A stretch of DNA of 64,000 bases, taken from positions 48,907,601-48,971,600 of the forward strand of contig OX457025.1 of NCBI GenBank assembly GCA_949752745.1, given 5' to 3'. The translations under genes were made by a program, and so were the position numbers. Each line of letters opens with the position of its first letter. Positions within the stretch are counted from its first letter, which is position 1. Positions 38,301-47,590 of this stretch are shown one piece after another. This DNA comes from Protula sp. h YS-2021. Its lineage: Eukaryota > Annelida > Polychaeta > Sabellida > Serpulidae. Below the pieces are notes generated by a model that saw only the letters and a program-made list of their open reading frames with translations, was not told where the DNA came from and did not search any database.

Positions 38301-41300
38301 TGCTTCGTCACCGAATAAATATCAAAGAAGTGATGCTTTACTTTGAGGGTTATAAGCATTACATAGCTGTAATACAGTTAAAAGCATTACTGGCTGCACT
38401 TTTACTTTCGCCGATATTCACCGGCTGAGAAATTTCACGCAGAAAATTTTCGGGTAATGACGTCATACGCCTGTCCTAATAACGTCACATGCGTCAAAAG
38501 TTTATAGAACCGTCCGACCTAACCAAGGAATAACCAGATCAAGCTTTAAGTCAGTTCGAATGATCGCTCTCAAGATCTTGCACACATTTTTTTGCACCAC
38601 AGACTGACATACACACACAAATACATTGAACGTACAAACACTATAGGCCTAATCATACTTTGACTGTTTCAAATAAAATGCGCAAGAATTGTGGATTTCG
38701 ACTACAAGGGAACGGGGTAAAATAATAAAAGAAATGATAGAAAAAATACAGCAAAATCAGCTCATACTCGGAACATAAAGAAATTGAAAACTTAAACTAT
38801 TTGCTAAAACTTTTAACAAATTTTTAACGATTGCCTTTCAGTGCGAGAGAAATTTGACATTTAGGCGAAATCTCTTTCTTCCTTGCACAGCAAGGGTCAC
38901 AGTTCCTGTAATAGAAATGGCCATTGATCTCAACTTTCGAAGCTCTGGATTTTCCGGCGCACGTTCCAGGACACTGAGGTTCGAACTAGCAGGCTTTTTA
39001 TTAAAAGCATGTCCAAGGACATCATCCAGCCGAGTTACCAAACAAGGAAAGAGAGACAAACTCTGAAACGAATACTGTTATGCAAAAAAATGAACAACTT
39101 TGTTTCTGAACGTAACTTTTTCATAATTTTAATACACAAAAACGACTTTTCCAGAAGGGAAGCTACCCGAAAAGGGATGTTGGAGAGGTTGGGTTTTGAC
39201 GATTCACGTATTTGCCGACATTTACATAATTTTACAAAATTTTACAAAAGACCACCATTTCGGCATATTTTTTTGTCATTTGCGAAAAAAAGCACAGTCA
39301 AGGTGGAGAAGCACATAAGAAACTTTCGATTATAATGTTATACCTATTTGAAAAAGACTGAGAGAAATGAATGGTTTGACAATTCAGTTATTTACTACCA
39401 TTTATTCCAGTTTTTGCCAAACTTCGAAGTTCCGCCATTTCGGCAGTTTTTGGAGATCCGCAAAAAAAAAAAAAAAAATAGCCTGATAGGCGAACCCCTG
39501 GGGAACTAGTGATGTGACGGTTTACCGTTTGGGACGGTTAACCGTGAAGGTGGCGGTTCGGTTAAACCGAACCGTGCTCTGTGGAAAACCGCGGTTGATT
39601 TTCAGTTTTTAATTAACATTATTTTTTGTTTTTCTCAGGACCATTTTTAACTGCTATGAATGTTTCAGCTCACTATTTTAGCGCAACATTATTTTACACT
39701 TCCAGATGAGTTCCATTTTTAGTTAAGCAATGTGTTTACTTATCACGTTCAAGAATAAAAACAGAAAATTAATTGGGATATCTTTAATTTATATGTATTT
39801 GCATAGTCTGAAAAAACCGAAACCGAACCGAAAAAACCGCGGACTTTTCTTTAAAAACCGAACCGAACCCATCAGTGACGGATCACATCACTATGGGGAA
39901 CATCCCAGCGTAACATCTAAACGATTGCAGTAAAACTGTAGGAAGAGTAGCATTTTAAAAATGGGTCAAAACGGGCATAAAAAGTGCCGCCATTTTGTCA
40001 GTTTTTTTTGTTAAACGTCAAAAAAATTAATAGCCAGGTGGAGGACCACCCAGGGAACACTCCTGCTTAATATCAAAACGATTGGAGCAAAACTGTAGGA
40101 GGAGTAGCATTTTAAAGAAAAAGTTTAACATACGCACACACATTCAAGCCCCCTGTAGTGATACGACTAACCAAGTCCGACAAACTCGGCTGGTTTAAAA
40201 ACGCACACTGAGAAGTATACTGGCGCATTATTTTCGACCACAGCGAAACTACCAAACTTGAGTAAAGAGTGGTTTTGCAGCTGTACAATCAGTGTTGCTG
40301 TGGGTGATAATGGGGAATTCTTTATCCTGATCTCAGGAAAACAATTTTTCTGAGTACAAAATTGTTGTTTGACCATAAAAAAAGTTTGAGCAGTAATTTA
40401 TAATTGAGCCATTTATATAATGCATCCTTTTTAAAATAACGCCACTGGTCCGAGTTGTGCGCGGAGATCAGCAAAACTGACATCAATGGTAAGTTCTATT
40501 ATAGGAACTAAGACTCTTACTGTCATAGGAAGACCTCAAGACTGCATTTACTTCTGCGTATTTATTCTCCGAGAATGATGGAACTATTTTAGGTTTTTTT
40601 ATAACCATTTTATTCTCGACTTTCTCGGAAAATAAACAAGTTATCAGTGAAACTGATGAATGTCCCCCGCCACGAACTATGGTTGAATCGAAAAAAAATG
40701 CAACGTCGCACAACTTCAATATATATATATATTCACTGCAGCAAAAATCAGAAGCCAGGGTTGAATAGCGGCTGAGATATCGCGTGCACGAAGTTGCAAT
40801 GTAGAAAACAGAAGTACTAAAACATTGCCTATTTTCAACAAGTCGCCATTTAGTCATTTTTTGGTCGAATCGAAAAATAATGCGACGTCGCACAACTTCA
40901 ATATATATATGTTACAGGGAATCTGTGAAATTAGGGATTTCATGAAATCCCTAATGGATTCGTGTAATAACTTACTCAATCAATTTCGATGTTTTTATTG
41001 AGAATTTTCATGTTTGCAATGTAGTACTTTAAAATATGAATAGTAGATTTTGAATTAATATACTCCAAGCACTCGATTGTCAAACTATCATTCATGAGAT
41101 ACTTCAGTACCTGAATTTAGCGATATTTTTTATTCTATGTAACTTATGTCACTTTTCGCGCCAAATTCTGTTATTTTGGATGGTAGTGTTATAAATTCCT
41201 TTCGATGTGAAAACACAGTTTTGAAGAACCACTAAACAGCCTTCCTTAATGGATAATTTTTCAAAATAGTTTTACAATCAATATGAGCTTATTCATTACA

Positions 41301-44060
41301 CGAATTCCCTAGGGATTTCATGAAATCCTAATTACACAGATTCCCTGTAACATATATATTCACTGTAGCAAAAATCAAAAGCCAGGGTTGAATAGCGGCT
41401 GAGATATCGCGTGCACAAATATGTGCTTCCAAGTGTCGCCAGACGGACGGACGGACTCAAATACTATAGTCCCCCGCTCCGTGCTACGCGACGGCGGGGG
41501 ACTAATAACAAAATTTTCTCTATCGCTTCCTCCGGGGTAAGATGTCTCAAATGTTTTACAAAATAAGATGTCATGCATTCTTAAAGATTTTACACAAATA
41601 TATATTTATAACAGGCAACAGATATTAGATTTTATGTCAGATGTTGTCTCCGTATTTCTTTTGTACTTCGTACTTAAAAAAACAACAAGAAGCATGTTTT
41701 GATCAGACTTTTTTTCGTCGAGCATTAGCGCTACGTGGAGAAATATGGCGACTTAAACCACACTGACATCCCCCTAAAAACTGGTGGTTTTTGCCCTGAA
41801 AAAAAAAAAATTATTTATTTCCGTTAAGATACTCATTTTTAACTTCAAACTTGTGCTAGCACAGAGTAAAATACAAATAATTAGAAAATGCAAGGCATTT
41901 GTCGGAATCTGTGATTTACAGGTTTATTTTGCGGTGGTTATACAAGGAAGAGACAGCAATTGGAACAAAGTTGTCACTTTTTAATGATTTTAGGGAAATA
42001 TCCCTCAAATTACACGGAACAAATACATACCACTGACAGAGGAGGTCAAGCCAAACAGTGCTAATACAAAACACAACAACTTCCTAATGTACGGACACAA
42101 AAGTATAAACTCTGTTTCTAAGATAAACACTACACAAGTTTGGGAAATCAAATGTCGGCCTAAACGTTAACCAATAACCCACGTCGTTACAAACGATGTC
42201 GCAGAACCAAGATGGCGACGGTTTACACGTAACCAATCACCAACAGCAATACAAGCGAAGTCGAAGAACCAAGATGGCGACGTCAATAAAAAAAAGCAGC
42301 TGATCAATCTGGTTATCTTATTACTTTTTCTCTTGATCAACAAATGATACTTTTAATTTTATGTTTCAATATTATGAGATACACTTTCTCAAGTCTGTGA
42401 TATCCATTAGTAAAATGAGCAAAGCAGGTTTCAGTCTATCTGCGTCAAATGGCTCATTCTACGGTCTGGGCCTTGTGCTGTGGTTGTGTCTTTCTCGGAA
42501 ATTTGAGAACCATTTTATAAGCCAAATCACACTTTGATTTTAGCCGAAAAGTTTTTGCGTTTCGGCTGAATTCAGTTGGGATAAGGATATAAAGTAATGA
42601 TAAAAAAGTAATGGCAAAAATCAATAAAATTCCATTTTGCCAGAAACACTTTCACATATTTGGCTATTAAAGGGACCGAATAATATGTAAAATAGTTTTT
42701 AAAAGATCATATGATTGCTTTACAAATTAGAAAGTGTGCATGTTGAAAGAAAATTAGAATTTTGATGCTTTTCCCTTATCATTTCTTTATAATTTGTCCC
42801 AAAAAAAATTGCAGTTGAAACAACACCTCCACCGAAAAGACCCGAAAGTGCGAATTGGCTTTTTGTGTCTGTTCTCAGAAACATTCTCAGACATATTTGG
42901 TCGTCTGCGCATGTAATTTGCATATTTCCCCCCCCCCCCCCCCCCCGAGGCGCCAGAATAAAATACGATCCAAACGTCAAAGTTTCCACGCATTTGTTTG
43001 CATACCGGGAGCATATTTTATTACGTGAAAAAGTAACAATAACTTTTGCAATTATCCACAAAAAACTTTTAAATTGATATTTAAATAAGAACGTAAAAAA
43101 ATAAAAAGTCAAATATTGTAGGTGTACAAAATGAACTTATACGTAATTCTGAATTTATAAACTATTTTAGTATATATTTTACAAAAAAAACTATAACCCC
43201 TTTATTTAAATTTTTGGTCACTTGACTTTGGTCACGTGAAATTTAAAGGCCAAAATGTAAACAATCATTTGACAGGTGGGTGCGGAAGCTAACTTTTCTG
43301 CACTTTTATGAACAAATCAAAGATCAAATCAAAATCGTCTGTTTTACAAAAAGGGTATACAAGGCAAGGATCATTCAAATTGACCAGCACATCGTAATTG
43401 GTTAATTTACAAACTCGTATGTTGGCTGATAAAAATTATTATGACCCATAATAAGAATGTAATGGTGAATGGCATGGCTTTAAGTTTTTAAATAAACATC
43501 GAACAACCGCCGCAAACGCTGTTCTCGCATTAAAAGAACACATCTTCAGTTTTGCTAATTACGATGTGCTGTTTAATTTTATGTTTCACTCCCTGTATTG
43601 GGCATGAACTTTCTGTAAATGTTTGAATAATAGGGATTCGTGCATCAGTACACATGAAGTTGACCCCTATTAGTGGCAGAATGGAAGGCTTCGTAGCTCT
43701 GACAGGGAGATATACGATGTTATACAAGTCAGAGTTAACTCGGAGCTAAGATATACGAATTTATTTAAATCAGAGCCGACTCGGAGCCAATGTCTCCCCT
43801 TGTCTCGGAGACATAATTACGGGTATAGAACTTATACCCGTAGATCAGAACTTATGTATAATTTTATGTAAAATATAACACTGACTTACGTCGCACATTG
43901 TTAGATTAACCTGGTCAAACTGAAAAATCATGGCGGTTACAAAACAAACGGCAAGTGAAACTGCCGGTAATGACACGGTAATCGGCGCAAAAAAGCGAAA
44001 AGGAAATTTCATAATAGATTCTTTGATTTGAACCTCTTTCACTTCTAGAGATTCACCCAT
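23206..44060 (-). CDS. PGAP2: PGAP2-like protein (Frag1/DRAM/Sfk1 family), five coding exons
   Basis: Coding exons on the minus strand: 43890-44060, 37046-37310, 32099-32202, 23998-24106 and 23206-23378 (171+265+104+109+173 = 822 nt, 273 residues plus TAA). All introns begin GT (GTAAGT, GTAAGT, GTGAGC, GTAAGG) and end AG, and the phases (0,1,0,1) agree at every join. The product is a multi-pass membrane protein: a first membrane span in exon 1, a lumenal NLT site, then the conserved CD-V-x-N-F-I-P-S-I-S-A followed by PQRYIWRTCIGLHATPR, and several more spans. PGAP2 acts in the Golgi in reacylating lyso-GPI-anchored proteins after PGAP3, and this length fits the family (about 250-275). Introns total about 20 kb and are full of transposons. 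A closely related family member cannot be excluded. Confidence 0.85.
23998..24106 (-). CDS. PGAP2: PGAP2-like exon 4
   Basis: Acceptor TGTGCTTGCAG, 109 nt, donor G|GTAAGG. Codes IRTSFKQKKIYFAL, a span, then FFVQHRIFCAANG. The H-x-x-x-C pattern is conserved in PGAP2 proteins. Confidence 0.85.
24107..25249. other. Start of PGAP2-like intron 3, no feature recognised
   Basis: AT-rich intronic DNA with GGCTCGTGGCTCCGG/GGAGCCCGGGTGGCTC-type sequence near 24720-24785 that may be a decayed mobile-element end. Intron 4 (23379-23997) likewise shows only short local repeats. Confidence 0.3.
25340..26612. mobile_element. Non-autonomous DNA element with CCGTAATTTCCCG termini
   Basis: Inverted termini CCGTAATTTCCCG at 25340 and CGGGAAATTACGG ending at 26612, each followed inward by a GCGCAATATAC-type box. 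The interior has about three core repeats of 150-170 bp with CCGATCTGTGTTTGTTCC (26056, 26228 variant, 26380) and a poly-C tract near 25947. It interrupts a core unit of the 25250-29340 repeat. No transposase; the target duplication is short or unclear. Confidence 0.65.
26756..27903. mobile_element. Foldback element with GGTACAAA(A/G)TG modules
   Basis: Both ends are arrays of TTTTGTACC / GGTACAAA in inverted orientation (left about 26756-26870, right about 27725-27903). Both contain a matching TTCGCGAAAGACGTTTTG-type segment. The flanks carry an exact 8-bp duplication CCAACAAA (26748-26755, 27904-27911). The interior (about 27000-27700) is non-coding. It is inserted in a core of the 25250-29340 repeat. 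Confidence 0.8.
28210..28653. mobile_element. Short hAT-like element with CAGGGYTCGTRGC termini
   Basis: CAGGGTTCGTGGC at 28210 and GCTACGAGCCCTG ending at 28653 are inverted. The ends carry TTCAAGACTTTTCAAGAC sub-terminal repeats. The flanks AATGCCTG / AATGTCTC match at six of eight positions, so the 8-bp duplication is imperfect. No transposase. Confidence 0.6.
29341..30471. repeat. Low-complexity and repeat fragments in intron 3
   Basis: Several GGACGTTTTGTCCTGGATT-like units lie at 29400-29650. A palindromic GATTTAAATCGTGATTTAAATC-type segment is near 29727-29757. A partial copy of the 25250-29340 repeat is at about 29955-30150. No gene. Confidence 0.45.
30472..31962 (+). mobile_element. 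Pearl/HINE-like repeat with seven 180-bp cores
   Basis: It starts TAGCCCTCAGCCA at 30472 and ends TGGCTGAGGGCTA at 31962. The 3' end folds as a hairpin (TAGCCTTCAGCCA, ATAT, TGGCTGAGGGCTA at 31933-31962). Between are seven direct repeats beginning TCCAGCTGAG at 30601, 30780, 30960, 31140, 31319, 31498 and 31678 (period 179-180 bp), then ACGGACGGACGG tracts (31818-31834, 31898-31919). Tandem cores plus an ACGG microsatellite and an end hairpin is the organisation reported for bivalve pearl elements. Confidence 0.75.
32099..32202 (-). CDS. PGAP2: PGAP2-like exon 3
   Basis: Acceptor TTATTTGCAG, 104 nt, donor AAG|GTGAGC. Codes VHEKIFVVFMFASMFHQL then a span ending SWAYPDMSSK. The His at the start matches the conserved position after the exon 2 sequence. 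Confidence 0.85.
33760..34945. mobile_element. Foldback element with GTCAACTGGGCGAC modules
   Basis: The left arm (33760-33930) has eight copies of GTCAACTGGGCGAC/GCC with variable A-rich spacers. The right arm (34802-34945) has the inverted set. Outer ends are GGTAACTGGTCAACTGGG and, inverted, GGTTCCTGGTCAACTGGG. The flanks carry the exact duplication CTCCGAAA (33752-33759, 34946-34953); with a shared following G, 9 bp is also possible. No coding capacity. It is nested in the 32926-35497 element and carries a further repeat at 34078-34420. Confidence 0.85.
34078..34420 (-). repeat. Dispersed repeat with CAGCCGA hairpin end
   Basis: A hairpin CCCAGCCGAC/GTCGGACTGGG at 34079-34105 is followed by GGTTAGTCGTATCACTGTAG and two core units with TACGCAGGAATGTT (34203, 34358). 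The same family lies at 39360-40199 in the other orientation, ending near 40199. Confidence 0.55.
35498..37045. other. Remainder of PGAP2-like intron 2
   Basis: Intronic sequence with a duplicated CCGCCCCCACCAGTGAA near 36454 and 36474, and a poly-C run near 36626. No supported gene: the open frames show no domain. Confidence 0.35.
37046..37310 (-). CDS. PGAP2: PGAP2-like exon 2
   Basis: Acceptor ATGATTCCAG precedes GTCCGAAACTTC; 265 nt, entering in phase 0 and leaving in phase 1 at C|GTAAGTATT. It encodes VRNFIPSISAVTG, PQRYIWRTCIGLHATPR and a span ending VVANYENY. This is the most conserved block of the family. Confidence 0.9.
37646..38402. mobile_element. Internally deleted relative of the 6835-10363 hAT element
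   Basis: TAGGGGTGTCACGG at 37646 and ACCG/CGGTTCGG motifs resemble the hAT end. Sequence from about 37755 (CACTGATAGTGGACAGCC) matches the reverse of 10220-10260. From about 37920 to 38402 it matches the reverse of about 6980-7550 (for example GACGAATAGCAAAATAAA near 38224). The transposase region is missing and the far terminus is truncated where a CRE-family repeat begins. Confidence 0.7.
38406..38650 (+). repeat. Dispersed repeat, CRE-containing family (copy 4, partial)
   Basis: It has TTCACCGGCTGAGAAATTTC, GGTAATGACGTCATACGCC and CAAGATCTTGCACACA-type segments, in the order seen at 20830-21692. Confidence 0.55.
38690..38890 (-). repeat. Dispersed repeat shared with 63480-63680 (inverted)
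   Basis: GATTGCCTTTCAGTGCGAGAG and GAAATTTGACATTTAGGCG match, on the other strand, sequence near 63503-63545. The match continues through TTTTAACAAATTTTTAA. Confidence 0.5.
39360..40199 (+). repeat. Dispersed repeat with CAGCCGA-type hairpin end, interrupted by a hAT-type miniature element
   Basis: Core units contain AAACTGTAGGAGGAGTAGC (39930 and 40093 regions) and AATAGCC(T/A)G. The end hairpin is AACCAAGTCCGAC/CTCGGCTGGTTT at 40171-40199. The unit is split by the element at 39507-39893. Confidence 0.55.
39507..39893. mobile_element. hAT-type miniature element with perfect 8-bp target duplication
   Basis: 387 bp with terminal TAGTGATGTGA and TCACATCACTA, sub-terminal GGTTCGGTTAAACCGAACCG and AACCGAACCGAACCC. 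It is flanked exactly by TGGGGAAC (39499-39506 and 39894-39901). No coding sequence. The ends resemble those of the 6835-10363 hAT element in the ACCGAACCG motif. Confidence 0.88.
40640..41504 (+). repeat. Pearl/HINE-like repeat ending in TAGTCCCCCGC hairpin
   Basis: Near-repeat units carry CGACGTCGCACAACTTCAAT and AAAGCCAGGGTTGAATAGCG (40700-40790, 40880-41400). Then follow GACGGACGGACGGAC and a hairpin TAGTCCCCCGC/GCGGGGGACTA at 41467-41504. A reverse-oriented fragment sits at about 33505-33605. The second unit is interrupted by the foldback element at 40911-41351. Confidence 0.6.
40911..41351. mobile_element. Foldback element with GTTACAG ends and 22-nt palindrome module
   Basis: 441 bp. 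Inverted ends GTTACAGGGAATCTGTG and the mirror CACAGATTCCCTGTAAC are each followed by a 22-nt palindrome, 10-bp arms around a 2-nt centre (TAGGGATTTC-AT-GAAATCCCTA at 40932-40953). The right end carries the same palindrome less one base. It is inserted in an (AT)n stretch inside the 40640-41504 repeat; the uninterrupted unit at 40717-40733 shows the empty site. Non-coding. Confidence 0.8.
42165..42290. promoter_or_regulatory. Tandem pair of CCAAT plus AAGATGGCGAC units in intron 1
   Basis: Two units of about 62 bp each contain AACCAAT and CCAAGATGGCGACG. The latter resembles a YY1-type ATGGCG site, and CCAAT boxes bind NF-Y. By motif this could be an intronic promoter or enhancer; there is no direct evidence and it may be a repeat. 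Confidence 0.3.
42291..43529. other. Intron 1 sequence, no feature recognised
   Basis: AT-rich DNA with a poly-C run at about 42929-42947. Open frames have no domain. Confidence 0.3.
43530..43841. repeat. Dispersed repeat with GTCTCC hairpin end
   Basis: Related to 58961-59110 in inverse orientation. It ends in ATGTCTCCCC/CGGAGACAT at 43791-43814 and is followed by a palindrome ACGGGTATAGA/ATACCCGT at 43818-43841. Confidence 0.45.
43890..44060 (-). CDS. PGAP2: PGAP2-like exon 1 (start codon)
   Basis: Codes 57 residues from MGESLEVKEV; one hydrophobic span (FFAPITVSLPAVSLAVCF). It ends N-L-T-M-C-D in phase 0 at a consensus donor GTAAGTCAG (intron begins at 43889). The ATG is chosen as the first in frame with the conserved FPFRFF region. 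No upstream 5' UTR exon could be identified. Confidence 0.8.
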
Positions 44061-44286
44061 ACTGTTCTTGGATATTTTTACGTCTTAGTAAGTCTTTTAC
44101 AGTCCTTTTTATTTTTTGTTTTCTTCCAGCTTGACCAGCACCACCACCAGTGAAAATATAAATAGCAATGACTGCTGCTAGACCGGAACGCATCGTCAAC
44201 AAACGGCGTTTTATTAACGGTTAAACGCCCCTTGCCGCGTTGTTATAAAACAGCTCACCTCTGAGGAGATCAACCTGCTTGTATAT

Positions 44287-45439
44287 GTTACAGTCAATCT
44301 GTGTATTCAGTCAATACGTGTATTGACTGAAATTTTTAGGCAATACGTGTATTGGCTGTGAGGGTCAGGCAATACGTGTATTGACTAAAATTCTCAGGCA
44401 ATTCACGTATTGACTGAAATTAAAGGCCACACAGTACACAGATTGCCTGAAGATGAAGATGGGGTTCAGGCAATACGTGTATTGACTAAAATTTGTAGGC
44501 AATTCGTGTATTCAACAAACCTCAAGGCCGCCTTGTACACAGATTACCTGAAGATGATTTAGGCGATCTGTGTATTGTAAATTGACACTTATTGACATAT
44601 GTAAAATATTTGACTGTGAATAAATAAGAAAGTTGTTTTTCTACTAAAATTACAACTAATAAAATGTACGTTATGTGCTGGGTGAATAAATATTGCAATT
44701 AATGCAAATGTAATCGTGTGTAAGACACCCAATCATTTTTATGTCCAAAGTAATTGAAATTCTGAGTAAATAAGTACCCATTTACCTTGTGTTATTGTTT
44801 ACTCCGGGAAAAAATAACCCTTTTTCATAGTTCCCTAGTTTTGTAGAAATAAGTTATTATCTTTTGGCACATCGGTGACATCATTATAGACATTGTTATC
44901 ATATTCAGTAATTAATTGCATTCTAAGAAGCAGGTCTATCTTTTCGCTTAATTGCAATCGAAAAATATGTATTGATGTGTAACTTTGCACTTATTTTGTT
45001 GATGTGCAATTATGTGCTGAAGTATTAATATTTTGTTATTTTAAATTTTAAATTGCAATTTCTCCACTCCTTAGACCCATTATTCAGATTAATTGCATTC
45101 TAAGAATAGAGCATATCCTTTCAATATTTTGTAATCTCACATTATTTGTAATCGTGTTCTTTTATTGATGTGCAACTAAGAATGGATGTATTAATATGTT
45201 ATATAATTATTGTCAAACAACTTAAAAAATAAATAAAATAACAACAGTTTTGTTTCAATTATCGAACAAAGTACTTCAGGCAATACGTGTATTGACTGGC
45301 CTCTAATTTCAGTCAATACGTGAATTGCCTGAAAATTTTAGTCAGTACACGTATTGTCTGACCCTCACAGCCGATACGCGTATTGTCTAAAAATTTCAGG
45401 CAATACACGTATTGACTGAATACACAGATTGACTGTAAC
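44287..45439. mobile_element. Foldback element with GTTACAG ends and arrays of 22-nt palindromes
   Basis: Ends GTTACAGTCAATCTGTG (44287) and CACAGATTGACTGTAAC-type (to 45439) are inverted. Each arm is an array of modules like CAGTCAATAC-GT-GTATTGACTG spaced about 28-31 bp. On the left they lie near 44308, 44338, 44366, 44396, 44469 and 44497; on the right near 45278, 45309, 45339, 45370 and 45398. The middle is AT-rich and non-coding. It lies 227 bp upstream of the PGAP2-like start codon and, like the 40911 element, sits in a TATA-rich site. Confidence 0.8.
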
Positions 45440-45463
45440 ATATAAACACTGGGATTTCTATCT

Positions 45464-45537
45464 ATCTAGCCGTATTCGCTGGAGGTCTGCGTTCAAACAG
45501 AGAGCAAGGACGCAGACCTCCAGCTAATCTAGCCGTA
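45464..45537. repeat. Perfect 15-bp hairpin between 11-bp direct repeats
   Basis: Arms GCTGGAGGTCTGCGT (45478-45492) and ACGCAGACCTCCAGC (45510-45524) with a 17-nt loop. Flanked by exact ATCTAGCCGTA at 45464-45474 and 45527-45537. Confidence 0.75.
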
Positions 45538-47590
45538 CTGTGCATCCTTAAGTGTTGAGTATTCTCACACATTGGTGAAAAAGGTGCATCTGAGTGTTCA
45601 AGTCACTAAAATCCACATCTTAGTGCCTTTTTTTGAATGATTCCTCCCCTTTAAGAGTACTATTTTGCACGGATCCCCTATACACAGATAAAGACTTCCG
45701 CGGCCATATTGGAAAAATCATCTTTCGACGGTAAACAAACATTTCTTGTCCACAAAAATGGAGCTTCCATATGACATCATTAAATGCAATTTTTTACTTT
45801 TTCAAGCACAACAAAATGAGACCGACCGTACAACTAGAACAAAAAGTACCAAAACCTTAATTTATGATAAAAAGTACCAGCTGACAGCCTCTCTCCACGT
45901 TTCCACAATGCATAAATGGCAGGCGATAATATAAGATCCTGGAGTTTTGCCACACGGATTTTCGACATTTACCAAAAACTTTCGAGACAACCAGTCAAAA
46001 TATTTTTTCAGAAATTAAACCCTAGCAAAATTAAACTGCGTCATTTAAACACCTTTACTTAACAATAGTTTCATTAATTGATTTATGGTCGATTTTTGAA
46101 GTTGTGTACCTTTGGCCCAATGACAAAAAATCTATATAAACACCAGTAAAACTAAGGTTGGGAATTGCTTCAAAAATATTGTTCAGTTGACACCAACATC
46201 GATTTTTTGAGATTTTCCCGGTTAAAGGTAATATTAACTATCATTATTTTTATTGTTTTGAAAAATTTAGTATGTCACTCTTTTGCTACAGGCTGTCATA
46301 TCAAATAGAAAATCGCCCATTTTAAAATCGCGCTACACAACAAGTTCAGTGTGATCTGAAACGTGTCAGATGCGATCGATTCATTTTTCATTGAACTTTT
46401 CACTATAAATTTGATTGAATAAACACACCATTGGGTGTAATTTAAATTCTTCCTTTTATACAAGTCATACTAATACGATTTTTAATGCTTGGCAGAAACT
46501 TTTCGCGAAAATTGGGTACGTGCGCGAAATCTTCTAATGTCGATTTCTTTATCTCAGGGCTTTGTCATGCCCAAAGTAGAATAAAATATACTTTGCATGG
46601 TATTGAAAAATACATGCCGCATGCTGTCCTATTTTGGCAATAAACATTCAGGTTGTTTTTACACAAATTCTGGCGTCTTCTAACGCAAACAAAGACATGC
46701 ACTTCTGCTATGTGTACCTTCTAAGCATTACGGAGAAAATGTAAACAGCACTCTGATTGGCTGATGATCGAAACTCTTGTATTGGGTTGTATTGGGTTGG
46801 GTCTGGGAGTAAAAAGGTGTTATACACAACCAAACCGCCGTAGATGTTGGCTGTTGGACAACAATGACGCTTGCCGGTCTTCTGCAAGTAGTCATTTCTG
46901 GTGGAATAGACAGGCAGCCACAATAATACTTGTCGCTTGGACATGGCATTCTCAATCCAATACAATGTAGTGCTACCACTCCAAAATGTCAAAAATAAAG
47001 TATCAAAGAGGTGTAATTAAAGTACCTCAAGATTCAAAATTAAGAATCAATGAAGTGTTTTTTATGGACAAAAAAGTATAATAAAGTATACATATACAAA
47101 ATTGTAAATTAATATTATCAGAGATGAATAAAAAAATAGGCAAAATGACAGTTTTTAAAAAGTATCAAAAAGTATCAACATCCAAATAACGTATCAATGG
47201 AGTACATAAAGTATCAATAAAGTATCGTACTTTCCTCGAAATGAAGTATTATACGTTAAAAAAGAATTTCATATAATTTAAGTTTAGTTAAAGAATTTCC
47301 TTACCAACGACAGAAAAAATGTATTTATTTTGTGGTAATCTCAGTAAAGCTGAGCTCAAGCACCAGCACTTGTATTAGTTCGACAATTATCATTAGTTCA
47401 ACAATTACAAACGGCATTTGAAAATAAACCATTTAAATAAGATCATAATAATAACATTCGACATTTTATGAACCCTTCTCACGAAAGCCAGAAGGACAGT
47501 ACAAGAAGGAACTGCTTGTAGAAGAGTAAATTGGTTCTCACAGCCACTCTAGAGTAGCCTTGGTATCAACAAGGACGCCAGTCCCTCGTC
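45538..47590. other. No gene supported; AAAGTATCAA-rich stretch
   Basis: Sequence near 46990-47235 repeats AAAGTATCAA/AGTATCAATAAAG many times, perhaps one arm of a decayed element. Open frames at 45746 and 46708-46992 lack recognisable domains. Confidence 0.35.

Noticed and set aside
38960..39000. GGTTCGAACTAG as a tRNA T-loop
   Set aside because: No acceptor stem, anticodon arm or A box in the right places.
40483..40893. 136-codon minus-strand frame
   Set aside because: Lies within a dispersed repeat with reversed copy near 33505; no conserved domain.
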